Shown here in pieces: positions 1-12,700 of a DNA stretch of 64,000 nucleotides. Within the stretch, counting starts at the first letter, position 1. Each line of letters begins with the position of its first letter. A program made the translations under genes and the position numbers. The stretch is from contig NC_018201.1 in the NCBI RefSeq assembly GCF_000219625.1, positions 80,179 to 144,178 on the forward strand, in the 5' to 3' direction. The stretch is from Zymoseptoria tritici IPO323. Taxonomy: Eukaryota; Ascomycota; Dothideomycetes; Mycosphaerellales; Mycosphaerellaceae. The notes beneath the pieces were generated by a model. It had not been told where the DNA came from. It did no database searches and worked only from the letters and a program-made list of their open reading frames with translations.

Positions 1-262
1 AAACGATAGGATTAAATTGCTTGTACTAAGTAATCTATCTACCGAGGGGATTCGAGGCCCTTATATCCCCCCTCTATATATATAGATAGAATCGAGTGCA
101 TAATCCCCTACGTAATAGCCCTATTTCGTCCCTTTGTTTCGAGCTATATCTAGTTAGTCCCTATGTATTAGCTATATATATCTATATATATATAACCGAA
201 ATAGGTAGTATATATCGTATATAGATAGTATATCCGATCGTCCGGTATCCCTTATTCTAACA
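1..262 (-). repeat. Copia-1 LTR (3' LTR of the minus-strand element), truncated by window edge
   Basis: This stretch matches 4754-5837 once the nested insertion is removed. Its inner end reads TTCTAACA, giving TGTTAGAA on the element's own strand, the canonical TG start of an LTR. Confidence 0.85.
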
Positions 263-284
263 CTCCCCCTACTTCTTATATCCC

Positions 285-3200
285 TCGGGGATTAAGAAGT
301 CCTTTCGTATCCTAGTAGGCGTACGTTCTCGGCGTACTTTACCTTAGGTAAAGGCTTCGTAAGGTAGTCGGCTAGCATCTCCTTCGTAGGGTAGTACGAT
401 ATCGATATCGTTTCGTCTTCGAATAGCTCCCTTACGTAGTATAGTACTACGTCTAGGTACTTTGTTCTCGAGTAGAATTCCGGGTTCTTTACTAAGGCAA
501 TCGAGGCCTAATTGTCCCCGTAAAGACTTATAGTACCCGTAGGATAGCGTACTTGTTCGAGGAATCGTTTAATCTAAACAGCCTCTTTTACGGCGTATCC
601 TAGCGAGACGTACTCGGCTTCTATCGTAGACGTAGATACGCTACGTTGTAGCTTCGAGGACTAACTTATCGGTCCGCTAGCTAGCGTAAAGACGTATCCC
701 ATCGTCGACTTACGAGTAGTAGACTCTGCGGCGTAATCCGAGTCCGCGTATCCTTTCGGTTCGAGGTTCCCTTTCGGATCGAAGCGTATAGCGTAATCCC
801 TCGTTGTTCCTAAGTACTTTAGGAGGTATAGGGCTACCGATAAGTGTCTCTTAGTCGGGTTCGTACAGTGCTAGCTTAGTCGTTGCGTTACGAACGCTAT
901 ATCTACTCTCGTTGCTCGTACGATCTAATTTAGCTTCCCGACTATCCTACGGTACTCTCTATCGTCCGTAGGTATATCCGAGGCTTCTCGGGGCGTAAGA
1001 CAAGTATATCCCGCGGCGGGAGTATACGTAGATCGTCCGGTATCCTCTATATCGAACTCGCGAAGAGTCTCTTCGATATAGTGCTTTTAGTCGATTATAA
1101 TCGATCCGTCGTCGTTGTATTCGATCCGGATACCGAGTAGGTACTTAGCTATACCTAGATCCTTCATTTTAAATCGATCCGTAAGCTTACACTTAAGGGA
1201 AACGATCTTATCTTCGTTGTCCGCGAGTATAAGAAGATCGTCGACGTAGAGAGCTACGATTAGCGAGCCGTCTTTAGATATAAAGACAGACTAGTCCGCG
1301 GGCGTAGCGAGGAGTCCTACGCTTTCGAAGAAGGTAGTTATAACTCTATTCTAGTTACGGCCGCTTTGCTTTAGCCCGTAGAGTCCGCGTTTTAAGAGTA
1401 TAACGCTACCTTCGTCGATATCTAGACCGTCGAAAGGTTCTAGATATATTTCCTCGTCGAGGGGGCCCTTAAGGTATGCCGTAACAACGTCTATTTAGTG
1501 CACTACTAGTCCTCGTATAGCCGTAATAGCTAAGAGGATTAGTAGGCTTTCGAGACGGACAATAGGCGTAAAGGTTTCGAAGTAATCGATGCCGTATTGT
1601 TAGCTAAATCCCCTAGTAACAAGCCTTGCTTTATACTTGTCGATCTGTCCGTTAGGAAGTAGTTTTATCTTAAAAACCTACTTCGAGGAAACGAGGTTTA
1701 TCCGGGTACCTCGTAGAGTAGATAGCTCGTTTCCCGGTAAGATCTCGAGTGTTCCTATCGATAAAAGGGATTGTATCTCGTCGTCGATAGCCTGTTTCTA
1801 TTCCCGGCTTTGCTTACTACTTATAGCCTCGTTATAAGTAGTAGGCGTAGGAATTTCCGTCGTAGGGGAGTAGTCGACCTTTCGTACTTCCGGCCGGTAT
1901 CTACTAGGTACTCTTCGCTCCCGAGTAGGTCTACCGTTCGTAGGAGGTTCCGTATTATTCGTAGTAAGCCTCCGGGGGCGTACTACTATAGTATTGTCGA
2001 TGTCCTCGTTAGGATTATTGTTATCTTCGTTCGTACCGTCGTTTATAGGCTCGGTAGCCTCTCTTCCTTCCTTGTCTCCCTCGTCGGGGTCGAAGTCGTA
2101 CTCCTCGGTAGTACTAGGCGTAGTCTCGATAGGTATAGCTTCTATACCTATTATACTCGCCGGATAGAAGACGTCTCCTCCGCGGGTATCTTCGTCGAAT
2201 CGTATAGACGTAGCGAGCTTTATACCCTTTGTTCGGGGGTTAAAGATCCGGTACTACTTCGTAGACGGGCTATACCCGATAAAGATACCGGAGTATACCG
2301 AGTCTTCTAGCTTGTCTACCCGCCGCTCGTTCGGTATAAGCATATAGGTTATATACCCGAATACTCGAAGGTGTTTACCGCTAGGCTTTATACCGGTAAA
2401 GAGCTCTTCGGGAGTCTTATCTTGTCCTTTCCTCGGGATCCGGTTCCTTAAGTAATAGGCTGTACTTATAGCCTCGCCCTAAAGGAACTTAGGTAACCTC
2501 GAGTTACCTAGTAGGGACTTAGCTAAAGTAACGAGCGTACGGTTCTGTCGTTCGGCTACGCCGTTTTGCTCCGGCGTATACGGAACCGTAGGCTCTATAT
2601 CGACGTCCTCGAAGAGCTTCCCGAGCTTTATAAGCTCTTTAGCGTTATCCCGGCGAATAGCTCTTAAGGTAGAGCCGCATTCCTGTTCTACTCGGGTCCG
2701 CTAACGCCGTATACGGTCGTATACCTCGTCCCTTATCTTCGTAAGTTTAATCTAGCACTTCCGAGTATAGTCGTCCGTAATCGTAAGTTTAAATCGATTC
2801 CCGGCAAGCGTCTTATACTTATAAGGACCCTAAAAGTCGATATATACTCGGGCGAGAGGAGTAGTAGCTCGTTCGGGTCGTTCCTTACTTTATATACGAG
2901 TAGCTTTTGTTCGCTCGTAAGTATCGCAAAGGCTAGTAAGAGCGGGTAGCGTAGGTAGTCCCGAGAGCCCTAAGGGAGCTATAGTAAGCTTATCGTTTCC
3001 CGGGTGCCCTAGACGTCTATACTAAAGTATAGAATCTTTCGAAGACTCTTTCGGTTCGGTAGAGGTAAAGCAGGCAGGTATAGACTCCTTAAGAACGTAA
3101 GAACGTCCTTATCTATAGCTAGTCGCTAGGATGCGTTTATCCCGTCGTATCTTAGCTTTCTCTTTACCGAAAAGAGTCGTTATATCGTTATTAGCGAGCT

Positions 3201-4263
3201 GTCGAATCGAGAGGAGGTTATAGCCGATATCCGGGACGTATAATACGTCCGATAGCTATACTCTCTTTCCCGGGAGCTTAAATTCGATCGTTCCTTTCCC
3301 GGATATAGAGAGTTCTTTCCTGTCGGCTACGGTAATAGTACCGCTTTCTGTAGTATACGAGGTATACTTCGACTTATCGAAAGTAATGTGTTACGAGCAG
3401 CCGGAATCTAGGACCTAATCCGGCGATTTATAACTACTACTCTTCGTAGTAGTTATAGTCTAGGCTTCTGTAACGATCTGGGCTTCGTTCTCGGGCTCGG
3501 CGTCCTTTTCCTTAGCCTTACGAGTTCGGCACTCGCTTATAAAGTGTCCTTTCTTCTTATAATAGAAGCACTTCTTATCTCTCTTCGAATTCGATCCGAA
3601 ATCCTTTGTTTCGTTGTTCCCGTTTAACTCCTTCGGTCCGGGGTTAGCCGCGGCGGCTCGGGCGAGTACCTCTTCGGTTTCTTCGAGCCCATACTCGGTT
3701 TCCTTAAGGCGTTAGACTATATCGTCGTACGATAGCTTCGAAAGTCCGGTAGCCTTAAGAGCGAAAGTCGTAGACTTATACTCTTCTCCTAGGCACTTTA
3801 GGAGGATCGTCTTCTTCGCCGAGTCTTTCGGCGCTTCGTCCTTACTAAGGACAGCAATCTAATTCTGTATCGAGGTTAATTTCGAGGCCGTTATATCGAT
3901 AGAAGTAGTAAACTTTATCCCGTAAAACGTCGATAGTAGAGCTTATATACGCTCTTCTCCGGTTGTCTCGTATATATTCCGGAGCTTCTCGAAGTAGGCC
4001 TTAGCTTTAGTAAGTCCTAGAAGGTGTACGCGATAGCTCGGGCCCGCTGCGGACTTAATAAGGGCCCTCGCCTTTACGTCGTTCTTCTTCGAATCCTATT
4101 GTTCGGTCCCGCCTTCTATAGTACCCGTACCGCCTTTAATAGTCTCGAGTAGGTCTTTAGACTCGAGGACGTCCTATATAAGGTCGCTCCAGTCCGGCTA
4201 GTTGTCCTTATTTAACTCGGGAAGGTACATAGAGGCCTTCGGATCCTTAACGAAGTCGGACAT
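285..4263 (-). pseudogene. Copia-1 gag-pol polyprotein remnant
   Basis: The minus frame starts at ATG 4263 (MSDFVKDPKASMYLPELNKD) and runs through a UBN2-type gag. A zinc knuckle lies near 3530-3570, whose second Cys has become Tyr (CFYYKKKGHFISEC). A protease DSG lies near 3390-3410, integrase with an NGVAERQNRTL-like segment near 2560, reverse transcriptase with an intact YVDD box at 1237-1248, and RNase H with YADSDYA, IEAEYV and YGDNQASIAL between about 850 and 450. Many Trp and Gln codons are now TAG or TAA, so the gene is dead, but the unbroken domain order shows a full-length copia polyprotein. Frame changes by small indels were not mapped. Confidence 0.82.
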
Positions 4264-4753
4264 GTTCGGTAATAGATATCTCGATAAATATCGATCGTAT
4301 CGTTATAATTTTGATACCGTTAAAACCGCGCGGTAATGTTCTATAATCGTATAGAATATCGTTGTTCTACGTTGTCGACTCGTTGTGTTGTTTATTCACG
4401 AAGTCGCCTTGTATTTAATTCTTTCTCGAGTCTAGATTTCTTCCGGCGGGAGGTAACGTTGAAATTTGAGTTTGCGGAAAGTTGCCCAAGTCGGTATAGT
4501 CGGCTTTCAAATCCGGGGAAGCAAAGTCTCGTTTCGGACTTAGTGGATTTTTGAACCGGCGTTCGTAGGGGCGTGATGCTGAATACTACGGCCGTGCTGA
4601 AATATACACTTCGTAGTTTTTCGAGTCGGTCGTTCGTCTCGTTTCTCGCAGAATTAGTCTCGAATTTCTCGGTGTTAGGTGTTAGGCGTTGGCGGGCGTT
4701 CTCAGATGTGCAGTTGGGTGTAATTCAAAGCGCGCTACTTCCGGGCTTATAAC

Positions 4754-5837
4754 TATTAGATTTATAAACGATAGGATTAAATTACTTATACTAAGTAATC
4801 TATCTACCGAGGGGATTCGAGGCCCTTATATCCCCCTTCTATATATATAGATAGAGTTGTTTGTTTGTTTGTTTGTTTGTTTGTTTGTTTGTTTGTTTGT
4901 TCCATTTACGTCCTTTCGGAGTCCAAGACTATGTAGGACGGCTTTGCTATAAAGGCAAAGCAGTAGATCTAGTTACAATTAGATTTTTCGGTATTCTTTG
5001 ACCTTAGGGGAGACCCCGTGCCTAAGGCAATGCTAAAGGACTTTAAACAAATGCGAGACAAAGGAAATCAAACGAGTGTTGTAGCCTAAGGCTGCAGAAT
5101 TTTCGCGCTAAGCTTTTGTAGAATTTTCAGCGGATCCTTCCGCTTCGCATACACGCTGCGAATTCGAAAGAGATGTAGCGCAAGGCGATATAGCGCAAAG
5201 GCGCAAAAAGCAGCTATCCAACTCGCTGCCTTCTCTTGTCCTTAATATACCTTTGTGGAACTATATGCCGCCTTCTAGCGTATATAGCTACGTAGGTTAA
5301 TCGTAGAGTTGTAGATTCCACCGAGTTCTAGCTCTTTAAAGTACATATATGCTTCCTTCGAGGGCGACGAAGTCTCTAGAGAAGGGACATGCGATTTCGA
5401 TTCGGATTTCGAGGAGGTGCGCGTATAGGGCAGAGCAGACTGCTTCTTTCTTCTTCTCGTTCGTAGCGTAGAGGGCTATTCGTTCGAATCGTGCTGTTGT
5501 TCTGTTGTAGCTCGTGTTTCGAGGCGGATTTCGAGAAGGATTTCGGGCGGATTCGAGAGGTTTTCGAGGAGGTTTCTTCCAGACTGTCTTAGTTTCCCTT
5601 CCAAGGAAGGTACTTACGACGGCCACCGCGTGAAGGTGCAGTCTGTTCGGCCGTCTATAGATAGAGTTAAGTGCGTAATCCCCTACGTAATAGCCCTATT
5701 TCGTCCCTTTGTTTCGAGCTATATCTAGTTAGTCCCTATATATTAGCTATATATATCTATATATATATAGCCGAAATAGGTAGTATATATCGTATATAGC
5801 TAGTATATCCGATCGTCCGGTATCCCTCGTTCTAATA
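4754..5837 (-). repeat. Copia-1 LTR (5' LTR of the minus-strand element) split by a nested retroposon
   Basis: The LTR is about 272 bp after removing the insertion and one target duplication. It ends at 5837 with TTCTAATA, where the first LTR has TTCTAACA, a C to T change. Confidence 0.82.
4859..5655 (-). mobile_element. SINE-like non-autonomous retroposon, copy A
   Basis: About 797 bp. On the minus strand it starts GACGGCCGAACAGACTGC and ends in a (CAAA)n tail, seen on the plus strand as about ten GTTT units at 4859-4900. It is flanked by a 13-bp direct repeat TATAGATAGAGTT (4846-4858 and 5656-5668), a length typical of LINE-mediated insertion. A near-identical element lies at 32042-32813 with a different 14-bp target duplication, so both ends are defined by two independent insertions. 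No pol III A and B boxes were confidently found, so a short LINE-derived element is as likely as a tRNA-type SINE. A 96-codon open stretch at 5336-5626 is probably not a gene. Confidence 0.8.
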
Positions 5838-8122
5838 GGTATAAATAGTAAACGGCATCTAGGAAGGATTAAGAGCTTTATTAGTATTATATACTTATGT
5901 TCTATACGGAGCGCCTCGTTTAGTTCTAGATACTTAAGAACGAAGTTATAGATAAGTAGTACTATTAGATTTATCTTAACCTCGAAGTCTATTCCGGAAG
6001 ATTTAATATCCTCCTATAGTCTCTCGATAAGCGTAATAGATCTTAAGCTCCGGAACGATAGGGTGTCGGCCGGTATAATCCCCGGCCGTACTATAGCTAG
6101 TAGTCTCTAGCCGTCGAAAATAACGCTAGTTATCGGGTTATAAAACTAATTTATACCCGATTTCGTAGCTATAAGATTTAAAAGCGCTTTACCTAGGTAC
6201 CTATTAGTAACTATAAATAGGAAGGCCTAGCTTATCGCCTCGGAGATTAGAGGCGTAACGCTATACCCTAGGTTAGTAAATATATCGTAGACCTCCTTTA
6301 GAACGACCGTAATATAGTCGTCGAGATCCTAGAATACTAGGAGAAAGATTATATAATTACTTAAAGTATAGTCTATAAAGGGTCGGAACGAGTAGTCTAG
6401 CCTATAGCGACTACTTACGCCTAATCTTAACGCGAAGAGCTTTACGTTAAGCTTACTAAAGTCGATGTTCGTCTATACCTTCGCCTATAGTAGTCGCTTA
6501 GCGAACGAGCTTCGAAAGGCGCTCGAGTAGTAAACCTCCGGGTCTATAGGTATAGCGAAGTCTATACGGGACCCTTCGTAGCCTACGTAGGTTAGTAGCT
6601 AATAATATATTTATTTAGATAGAATATTACTTAGAATAGAACAAAGTCCGGCGGCTTCTAGCTTCTCGTATACTAGTACCTACGCGTACTACCTAGTAGT
6701 AATAGATAGAGATATAGTTTTTAGTTTTAGCTATAAGGAACGTACGAACGCTATACGCTCTACTAGTAGAGTTATAATAAGGTTTTCCGGATACTATTAT
6801 AGTTATAAGAGTAACTAGGGCTATAGTTTCTATTTAAGATTATATAGAGACGAGTAAATACGACTAACGCCCGTACGGATCCCTATACTTAGCTAGTAGT
6901 ACTAGTAGGGAGTACGCTTATAGTAACTTAACGTCTTTATATTAATATATCGAATACGTTATACTACCGCTAAAGTAATATTTCTCGTTCGTCTAGCTAC
7001 TCTACCTATAGACGCTAGTAAAGATCTTCCTTTTAAGTCTCGGTATCTAGTAATCTCGATAAGGCCTATTACTAGTATTTTACTAATAAAGCGTTATAGT
7101 ACTACGCGTACTTTAATATACCGTCTTTTCCGTCTAAGGCTATCTAGGGAGGACTAGTAGCCGTTTAACCTATTATAGAATCTTTACTTAAGAATTTGTC
7201 TACTAGATACTTTAATCTAAGTAGCTCGGAGATAGTATATAGTAGAAAGCGATCCGGAAGAACTAGTAATACTATATTATTCTTACTTATAGGACTATAA
7301 TTAAATAGGAAATATAGCTAGGTCTCGTCGTAATTAATATTATCTAAGTAGTCGGTAGTAAGAACTCTAAGACTAACAACCTTCCTCTTACGGCTATAAT
7401 CGTTAGTACGAGCTCTTTCTTATTAGTCCGCTAGAGCTACTATATATACCTATCGAGCCTATATAAATACTAAGGTAGAGTTATATAGGTTAAGCGTAGC
7501 CGAAGTAGGGGTATAGAGGTACGAAAATACTATAGTTTATTATCGAGCTAGATACGAAAGTAGAGATAGATAGGTAGGTCGTTAAGATTTTAACCTAGTA
7601 TACCTATAGGATAGGGGATAAGCGCTAAGAACTTTTAATTAGTAGTATTTATTATAAGAATTAATCGAGCGTACCTTTCGCGAGTATTATATCCTTAGTT
7701 AACTATTTATTTATACTAATACTAGTTACTATATTAGTAGAAAGGATAGGACTACCTAGTTTTAATCGATATAATCTCTACGAGGCTAGTATTATAGTAA
7801 GACTACTAAAGTTATAATAACGGTTAAGTATACTAAAAGTACGAAGTTATCTACGGATAGAGGTAGGCTTTATTAGGATAAAGAGGCCGGCGATAGATTA
7901 CGGATCGTCCTAATCTAGACGTACCCTAGGCGTTAACTCTCCTATATCTTTATCTTTAACTTTATCTCTAGAATCTACTTTAGTACTAAGGTCTCTAGAG
8001 TCGTAGTCGCTCTAGTTTAGTATATTATTCTATAAATTTCCTCCTAAGAGCCGCTGTCCTAATAATAAGCCGGGTCGCATTTCGAAAGATTACTAGGGGA
8101 GCGTTAGTTAGTAGAAAGAAAC
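5838..8122. other. AT-rich RIP-degraded block, unclassified
   Basis: The base composition matches the RIP-mutated elements (TpA-rich, stops in every frame, no open frame over about 50 codons). I could not recognise a domain on either strand and saw no matching terminal repeats. It is probably an old transposable element or host DNA mutated by spreading RIP. Confidence 0.5.
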
Positions 8123-8486
8123 CTAAATGTCTCGGGGGAGTATAGTCGGAAAGAATACTCGGCTTACGGGCGAACTTTAACTTTATAGCGCGAACTTCGA
8201 CTTCCTACGCCTTTATAATAGAGCCTACGGCGCCTAAAATAGTTTTGCTAGCCTTTCAAACGAGCCTATACCTTACGCGCTCGGGTATCGTACGCCCGTT
8301 ACTATCCTCGTAAGCTCGGGCTTCTTAGTACTTACTTCCCTCGTTACGTCTACTCGTTACCTCGCGAAGTCCGTAACTTCGGCTCGCTTATCCGGAATTC
8401 GCTCTTATTAGTAATCAAGGCGGGGCATTCTGCTAACAAAAGATATCCGAGTGTTCTTTCCGACTATACTCCCCCGAGACATTTAG
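8123..8486. mobile_element. Small TIR element (MITE), probably Mutator-like
   Basis: A 364-bp unit has terminal inverted repeats of about 40 bp. The left end starts CTAAATGTCTCGGGGG and the right end closes CCCCCGAGACATTTAG, with one mismatch seen along the arm. It is flanked by the perfect 9-bp direct repeat GAAAGAAAC (8114-8122 and 8487-8495). A 9-bp duplication with long TIRs fits Mutator-like elements. There is no coding capacity. Confidence 0.8.
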
Positions 8487-8669
8487 GAAAGAAACCAACG
8501 TGCACGGCGTAGAAATTCGCCGGAGACTCACGTCACCTAGTGAGACAGCACATTGCCAGTTCACCGCATTTCGTCACGGTGTTACACCGCGTCGCGAGGC
8601 AAGCACCGTGCATATGTACAACCCCACCACAGCCCCATGAATCCGAATGTCTTAGATACTAAAATTAGA

Positions 8670-8996
8670 CCGTTGGGGAGCCTTCGACCCTTTAGCTTTG
8701 GATGCGGAAGAAGTTCTTCGCTCCGCGACGCAGCACATCAACGGTACGCTACTCTCGACGTATGCTGCGATGTGGCCAAATACCTGACTAACCTTCGACA
8801 AGTACCAGATACATCGCAATGTGTACTCAATACTATGCCGCGTGGGCCACATGCAAGATCGAGGTAGACCTCCGGCTCGTCGAGTGTGCGAACAAGGACA
8901 AGAAGGACAAGGAAGGCAAAGCTCTTTGCAAGGGCGTAGAGAGGATCTAGGAGAAGTGGTTCTCAGGCATTTGTCGAGACTGCCAGTAGATGTCAA
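8670..8996 (+). pseudogene. Degenerate coding remnant with a Cys-containing tail, unknown
   Basis: One plus frame from about 8670 to 8780 reads with protein-like composition (GAFDPLALDAEEVL, then SATQHINGTLLSTYAAMWPN). A second frame from about 8820 reads CTQYYAAWATCKIEVDLRL followed by Lys-rich and Cys-containing residues, broken by TAG codons near 8950 and 8990. The two parts are in different frames, so an intron or frameshift lies between. I recognise no family. It converges on the kinase-like gene that ends at 9068. Confidence 0.25.
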
Positions 8997-9067
8997 GATT
9001 CAATCATCGCTGGTGAAGAGATATTAGATTGCTTTGTTCTACTCCAACCGTCCTTGTTAGCTTTCTT

Positions 9068-9416
9068 CTACGGCATTATCCTGTCCAAAATGCATCCTAA
9101 GTTGTCCGCCGCTTTGTCAAATGTCCCATGCCTGTGAACTCCCTCTAGAACGTGCTGCGGTAGCGTCTTACTAAACCTACCCGAGAAGGCAAAGTCGATC
9201 AGTACGATCCGTCCGTCTCTATTAATTATAACGTTGCCAGGACTCCAATCGCTATAGCAGTACCCCAGCCGATGCAAGCTCGACACTACGTCTCGCACCT
9301 CATCGCTGCGACGTCCAATATCTTCGACCTTAATCTTGGATAACGCTTCCTGTCGGAACCTATAGATGCCGTCCTCGTCCTTAAGTGGCGTGGGATCGAA
9401 TTTCGCTAGTCCCGAG
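9068..9416 (-). pseudogene. Kinase-like protein, 3' portion (split by Copia-2)
   Basis: This is the C-terminal part of a protein-kinase/APH-fold gene. It contains YCYSDWSPGNVII, a catalytic-loop equivalent with Asp and Asn in place, then VLIDFAFSG, a metal-binding D-F segment, and ends with a normal stop at 9068. The matching 5' portion is 15804-16032. Removing the Copia element and one copy of CCGAG joins the halves in frame (GFS then GLAKFD) without any stop, giving about 207 residues. That is shorter than a full Ser/Thr kinase and closer to small lineage-specific fungal kinase-like proteins. The gene was therefore open when hit and is now disrupted. Confidence 0.72.
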
Positions 9417-9597
9417 TGTTGTGGATCATCAGACTGACCATCAGTGAAGTGCACGTGAGTGCACGTGACTAGTGCCAAGGCACTCCCACACACAGATAGC
9501 TGAAGTGAGAATCTTACACTTGAGATTCTCTCTGTATGACAATATATACCTGCTAATTAGAGGTCTTCTTCTACTTAGCTTAAGTCTAATCACAACA
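9417..9597 (+). repeat. Copia-2 5' LTR
   Basis: 181 bp, TG...CA ends. It contains a duplicated GTGCACGT stretch that the copy at 58191 lacks, so that LTR is 10 bp shorter. Confidence 0.9.
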
Positions 9598-9614
9598 GGT
9601 TATAAGCCCGGCGT
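9598..9614 (+). other. Copia-2 primer-binding site (initiator tRNA-Met anticodon half)
   Basis: GGTTATAAGCCCGGC directly follows the LTR. The 58-kb copy reads GGTTATGAGCCCGGC, the exact complement of the GCCGGGCTCATAACC stretch of initiator tRNA-Met around its CAU anticodon. Drosophila copia and several fungal copia elements use such internal half-tRNA priming. The copy here differs by one G to A change. Confidence 0.7.
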
Positions 9615-9734
9615 AACTACTGCACACTTAAGGAAGAATTGTCTGTTCCAAGCGCAGCTACTAGAACCTTACTGTACACTGTTTAGACAGTTAACTAGCG
9701 AGCCGAGAAAGAGCCAGTTACAACAACAGCCGTA

Positions 9735-12700
9735 ATGCAGGCTAATAAGTTCAAGACTGCGAAGGAGAATAAAGTCCTAAGAAAGGGAAGCAACTTCTCA
9801 GACTGGTTAAGGATGCTTAAAGCAGCCCTTATAGACAAGGAGGTGTTAGGCTATGTCTTTTATAACATTCCCTAGTGCCCTGCCTAACTAAAGCTAGGAA
9901 TTGAAGTTAGATATCCCTCTCTACTAACTAAGGAGAGTACTGCTTTATCCTCCTAGGCTCTAACTCCTTCCTAAAAAGAAGGAGGGGACACTCTAGTAAC
10001 AGAACCTATTCTAACTAGTGGACTAAGACTAACTCCTCTCCAAGTCTGGCATAAGCATAACCTAATTGCATACGGGATTGTTAGCAAAAGGATTAACTAA
10101 TCTCTAAGGCCTAACTTTAGGGATATAGAGAAGACAGCTAAGGAACTGTATAATACTATTGCAGCTACCTACAGGCCTGTTGTAACTATAAACATTTATA
10201 ACAGCCTAAGGATTCTTAGAATTAGCAACATTAAGATCTAAGGAACAAACACTTAGAAGTACTATAAGGACTTCTAGAAGTGGTATTACAAGTACATCTC
10301 TGCAACAGAACAATACTCCAGGTCTAAGAGCATTCTAGTCTTAAAGCTTACCTTTAGTAATAAGCAGATTAGGCTGTTCTTTATCTAGGGCCTCTACTAT
10401 CTAGAATACCTAAGAAGCTAGAGACAATCCTATCACATTAAGAACACAACTCTTAAAGAGCTAATTACCTTATTAATTAAGGAACCTCCTCTACAGACAT
10501 AGAGGACAGTAGGAGGATTTAGGGGTGCTGCAGTAGATAATAATTAGTATACTAAGTGTACCTATTATATCCATACAAATGCAGATTGCTTTAAGAAGCA
10601 CCCTAACAAGGCCCTAAAGTCCTAGGTACACAGAGGAAAAGGAGGATCTAACAAGGACAAGAAGAAGTCCTAAGATAAGAGCAAGAGACATAATAAGAAG
10701 GGAGGAAAGGGTGCTGCAGCAATTAAGCCTATCTCCTCTTCTAATGCAGGCTTAGGCTCTAATTTAGACAGCTTATTTGCAGGAGCAGCAATTGCTGCCG
10801 CTAGAATACAAAGGAGTAACACTATTGTCTGGGATTCTGGTATATTATACTACTTCTTTAATAACAAGTCCTAGTTCTTAGACCTTAAACCCCTAGAAAC
10901 CCTAATTAGGTTCTCTTAAGCTATTAGACAAAGCATAGTTACACACTTAGGAAGTGTGAGGATTATAATAAAGTACAAGGGGAACAAGTCAAACATTACC
11001 TTGTAAGATGTGTTGTACTCTCCTAACTCTAATTACAACCTTATCTTAGCAGAGACTCTCTAGCTAAAGTGCAAGGTCCACCTAGACAGGCTATCTTCAT
11101 GCATTCTAAGGAATAATAAGAAGATAGGCAAGGTTCAGTCTACTTATAATGTTCTAATCCTCTAGAATGCAACTATCTCTCTCCCTAAGGGGAGTACTAA
11201 AGTTGCTTCTACAACTAACAGGAACATGTCCTATCTAGCCTTTGCTATGCCTAAGGCTAACATAACAAGATAGCACTAGAGACTGGGCTATATAGGGAAC
11301 AAGATTCTTAGTGCAATAAAGGCTTAAGTCTAAGGACTTAAGCAGATTAACACATCTACACTTAAGCACTATAAGCTATGCAAGCTTGCAAGGTTACAGA
11401 GAGTAGTGTTAAGAACTCTAAGACTAGCACCTTAATCCTTATTAGATAAGGTCTATATTAACATTATAGGACTAATCTTTCTACTAGACATCTTTGGATG
11501 TAAGTACATCCTTATAATCACTAATGCAAAGTCAAGAAGGAGATAGGCTATCTTCTGCAAGCTCAAATCACAAGCTGCACAAATTATTAAGAAATAGACT
11601 ACTAAGACATTTAACTAGTACAAAAAGATAGTCAAGATCTAGTTCTTAGATAGAGGAGGAGAGTTTAACAATAATAATCTAATCACATTTGCAGAGAATA
11701 AGGGACTAAGATGGGATTTCTTAGCTCCCTATACTCCTAAGCAGAATAGAATTGCAGAATCATCTAACAAGGTTATCCTTAATAAGGCAAGAGCAATAAT
11801 AATTAACTCTAGCCTACCTCTCCCTCTCTAGAGTTTTGCAGTTGTATATGCAATCTTCCTTACTAACAGGCTAGTATGCCTGTTAACTAACAAGATTCCT
11901 CTTTAGGAATTTGATTAAGATCTTAATGCTAGAACTCTATATATTAATCTAACAAAGGTCAGGAGATTTAGATACAGAGCATATCTGCATAATTAGGGGA
12001 GACCTAATTTATAGAAGTTCTATCCTAGAGCAGAGAAATACTAGAATCTAGGATTCTAGGAGAACACTTTAACTAACTATATAGTTTAGAAGTTTGAACT
12101 ATCTACCCTTGCTAGGTTTTAGCACAAGATTGTAACCTCTCCTTATGTAACACACAATAAGGACGAGGTATACAGCACAATACCTGCTGCCCTAGACTTC
12201 TAGGGGGAGAGTTTCCTACAACTAATGCAACCTATTGCTACAGAACAGGAAGTCTATACTATCTATACTAAGGATTAAGATTAGGGCTAGGATGCCTAAG
12301 GGCAAGATGCCTAACCTCTTACTACTTCTTATCTTTAAGAAGTAGAGAACATATTTAATACTATGCAGAGAGAGAGAAACCAAGCCTCCCTTTTAACATC
12401 TTAGGGGGAGCAAACATCAGGTTAGGACATACAGTCCTAGGATAACTAACACAAGCAGTCTAAGCCTGATTAGCTAGAGGCTACTAAGCATAAAGAAGCC
12501 TCCTAGCTAGCTTAGGGGGAGCATGTTTCTAAGGAAACAGGAAGTCCTAAGGGATTCTAAGGAAGTCCTAAGGGATTCTAGGAGCAGGCTAATGCCTTAT
12601 TAACACAGCTACAACATTAAGCATTAGCAGAGGATTGCCCTAAAAGGGAAGACCTCTAAGATTATGCTATAACTCCCTTCTTAGATATTTATGTTACAGG

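Larger units (their letters stand above)
1..5837 (-). mobile_element. Ty1/copia LTR retrotransposon Copia-1, RIP-degraded, with nested SINE-like insertion
   Basis: The element reads on the minus strand. Its LTR copies are 1-262 (about a dozen bases lost at the window edge) and 4754-5837, the latter interrupted by a nested insertion at 4859-5655. A purine-rich stretch on the minus strand (complement of 264-277) lies against the left LTR as a polypurine tract, and the segment next to the right LTR (4741-4753, minus GTTATAAGCCCGG) fits a primer-binding site complementary to the anticodon half of initiator tRNA-Met. LTR ends that should read CA now read TA. Gag, protease, integrase, RT and RNase H remnants follow in copia order. 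TpA is enriched while many CpG sites survive, as expected of CpA to TpA RIP. Confidence 0.88.
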
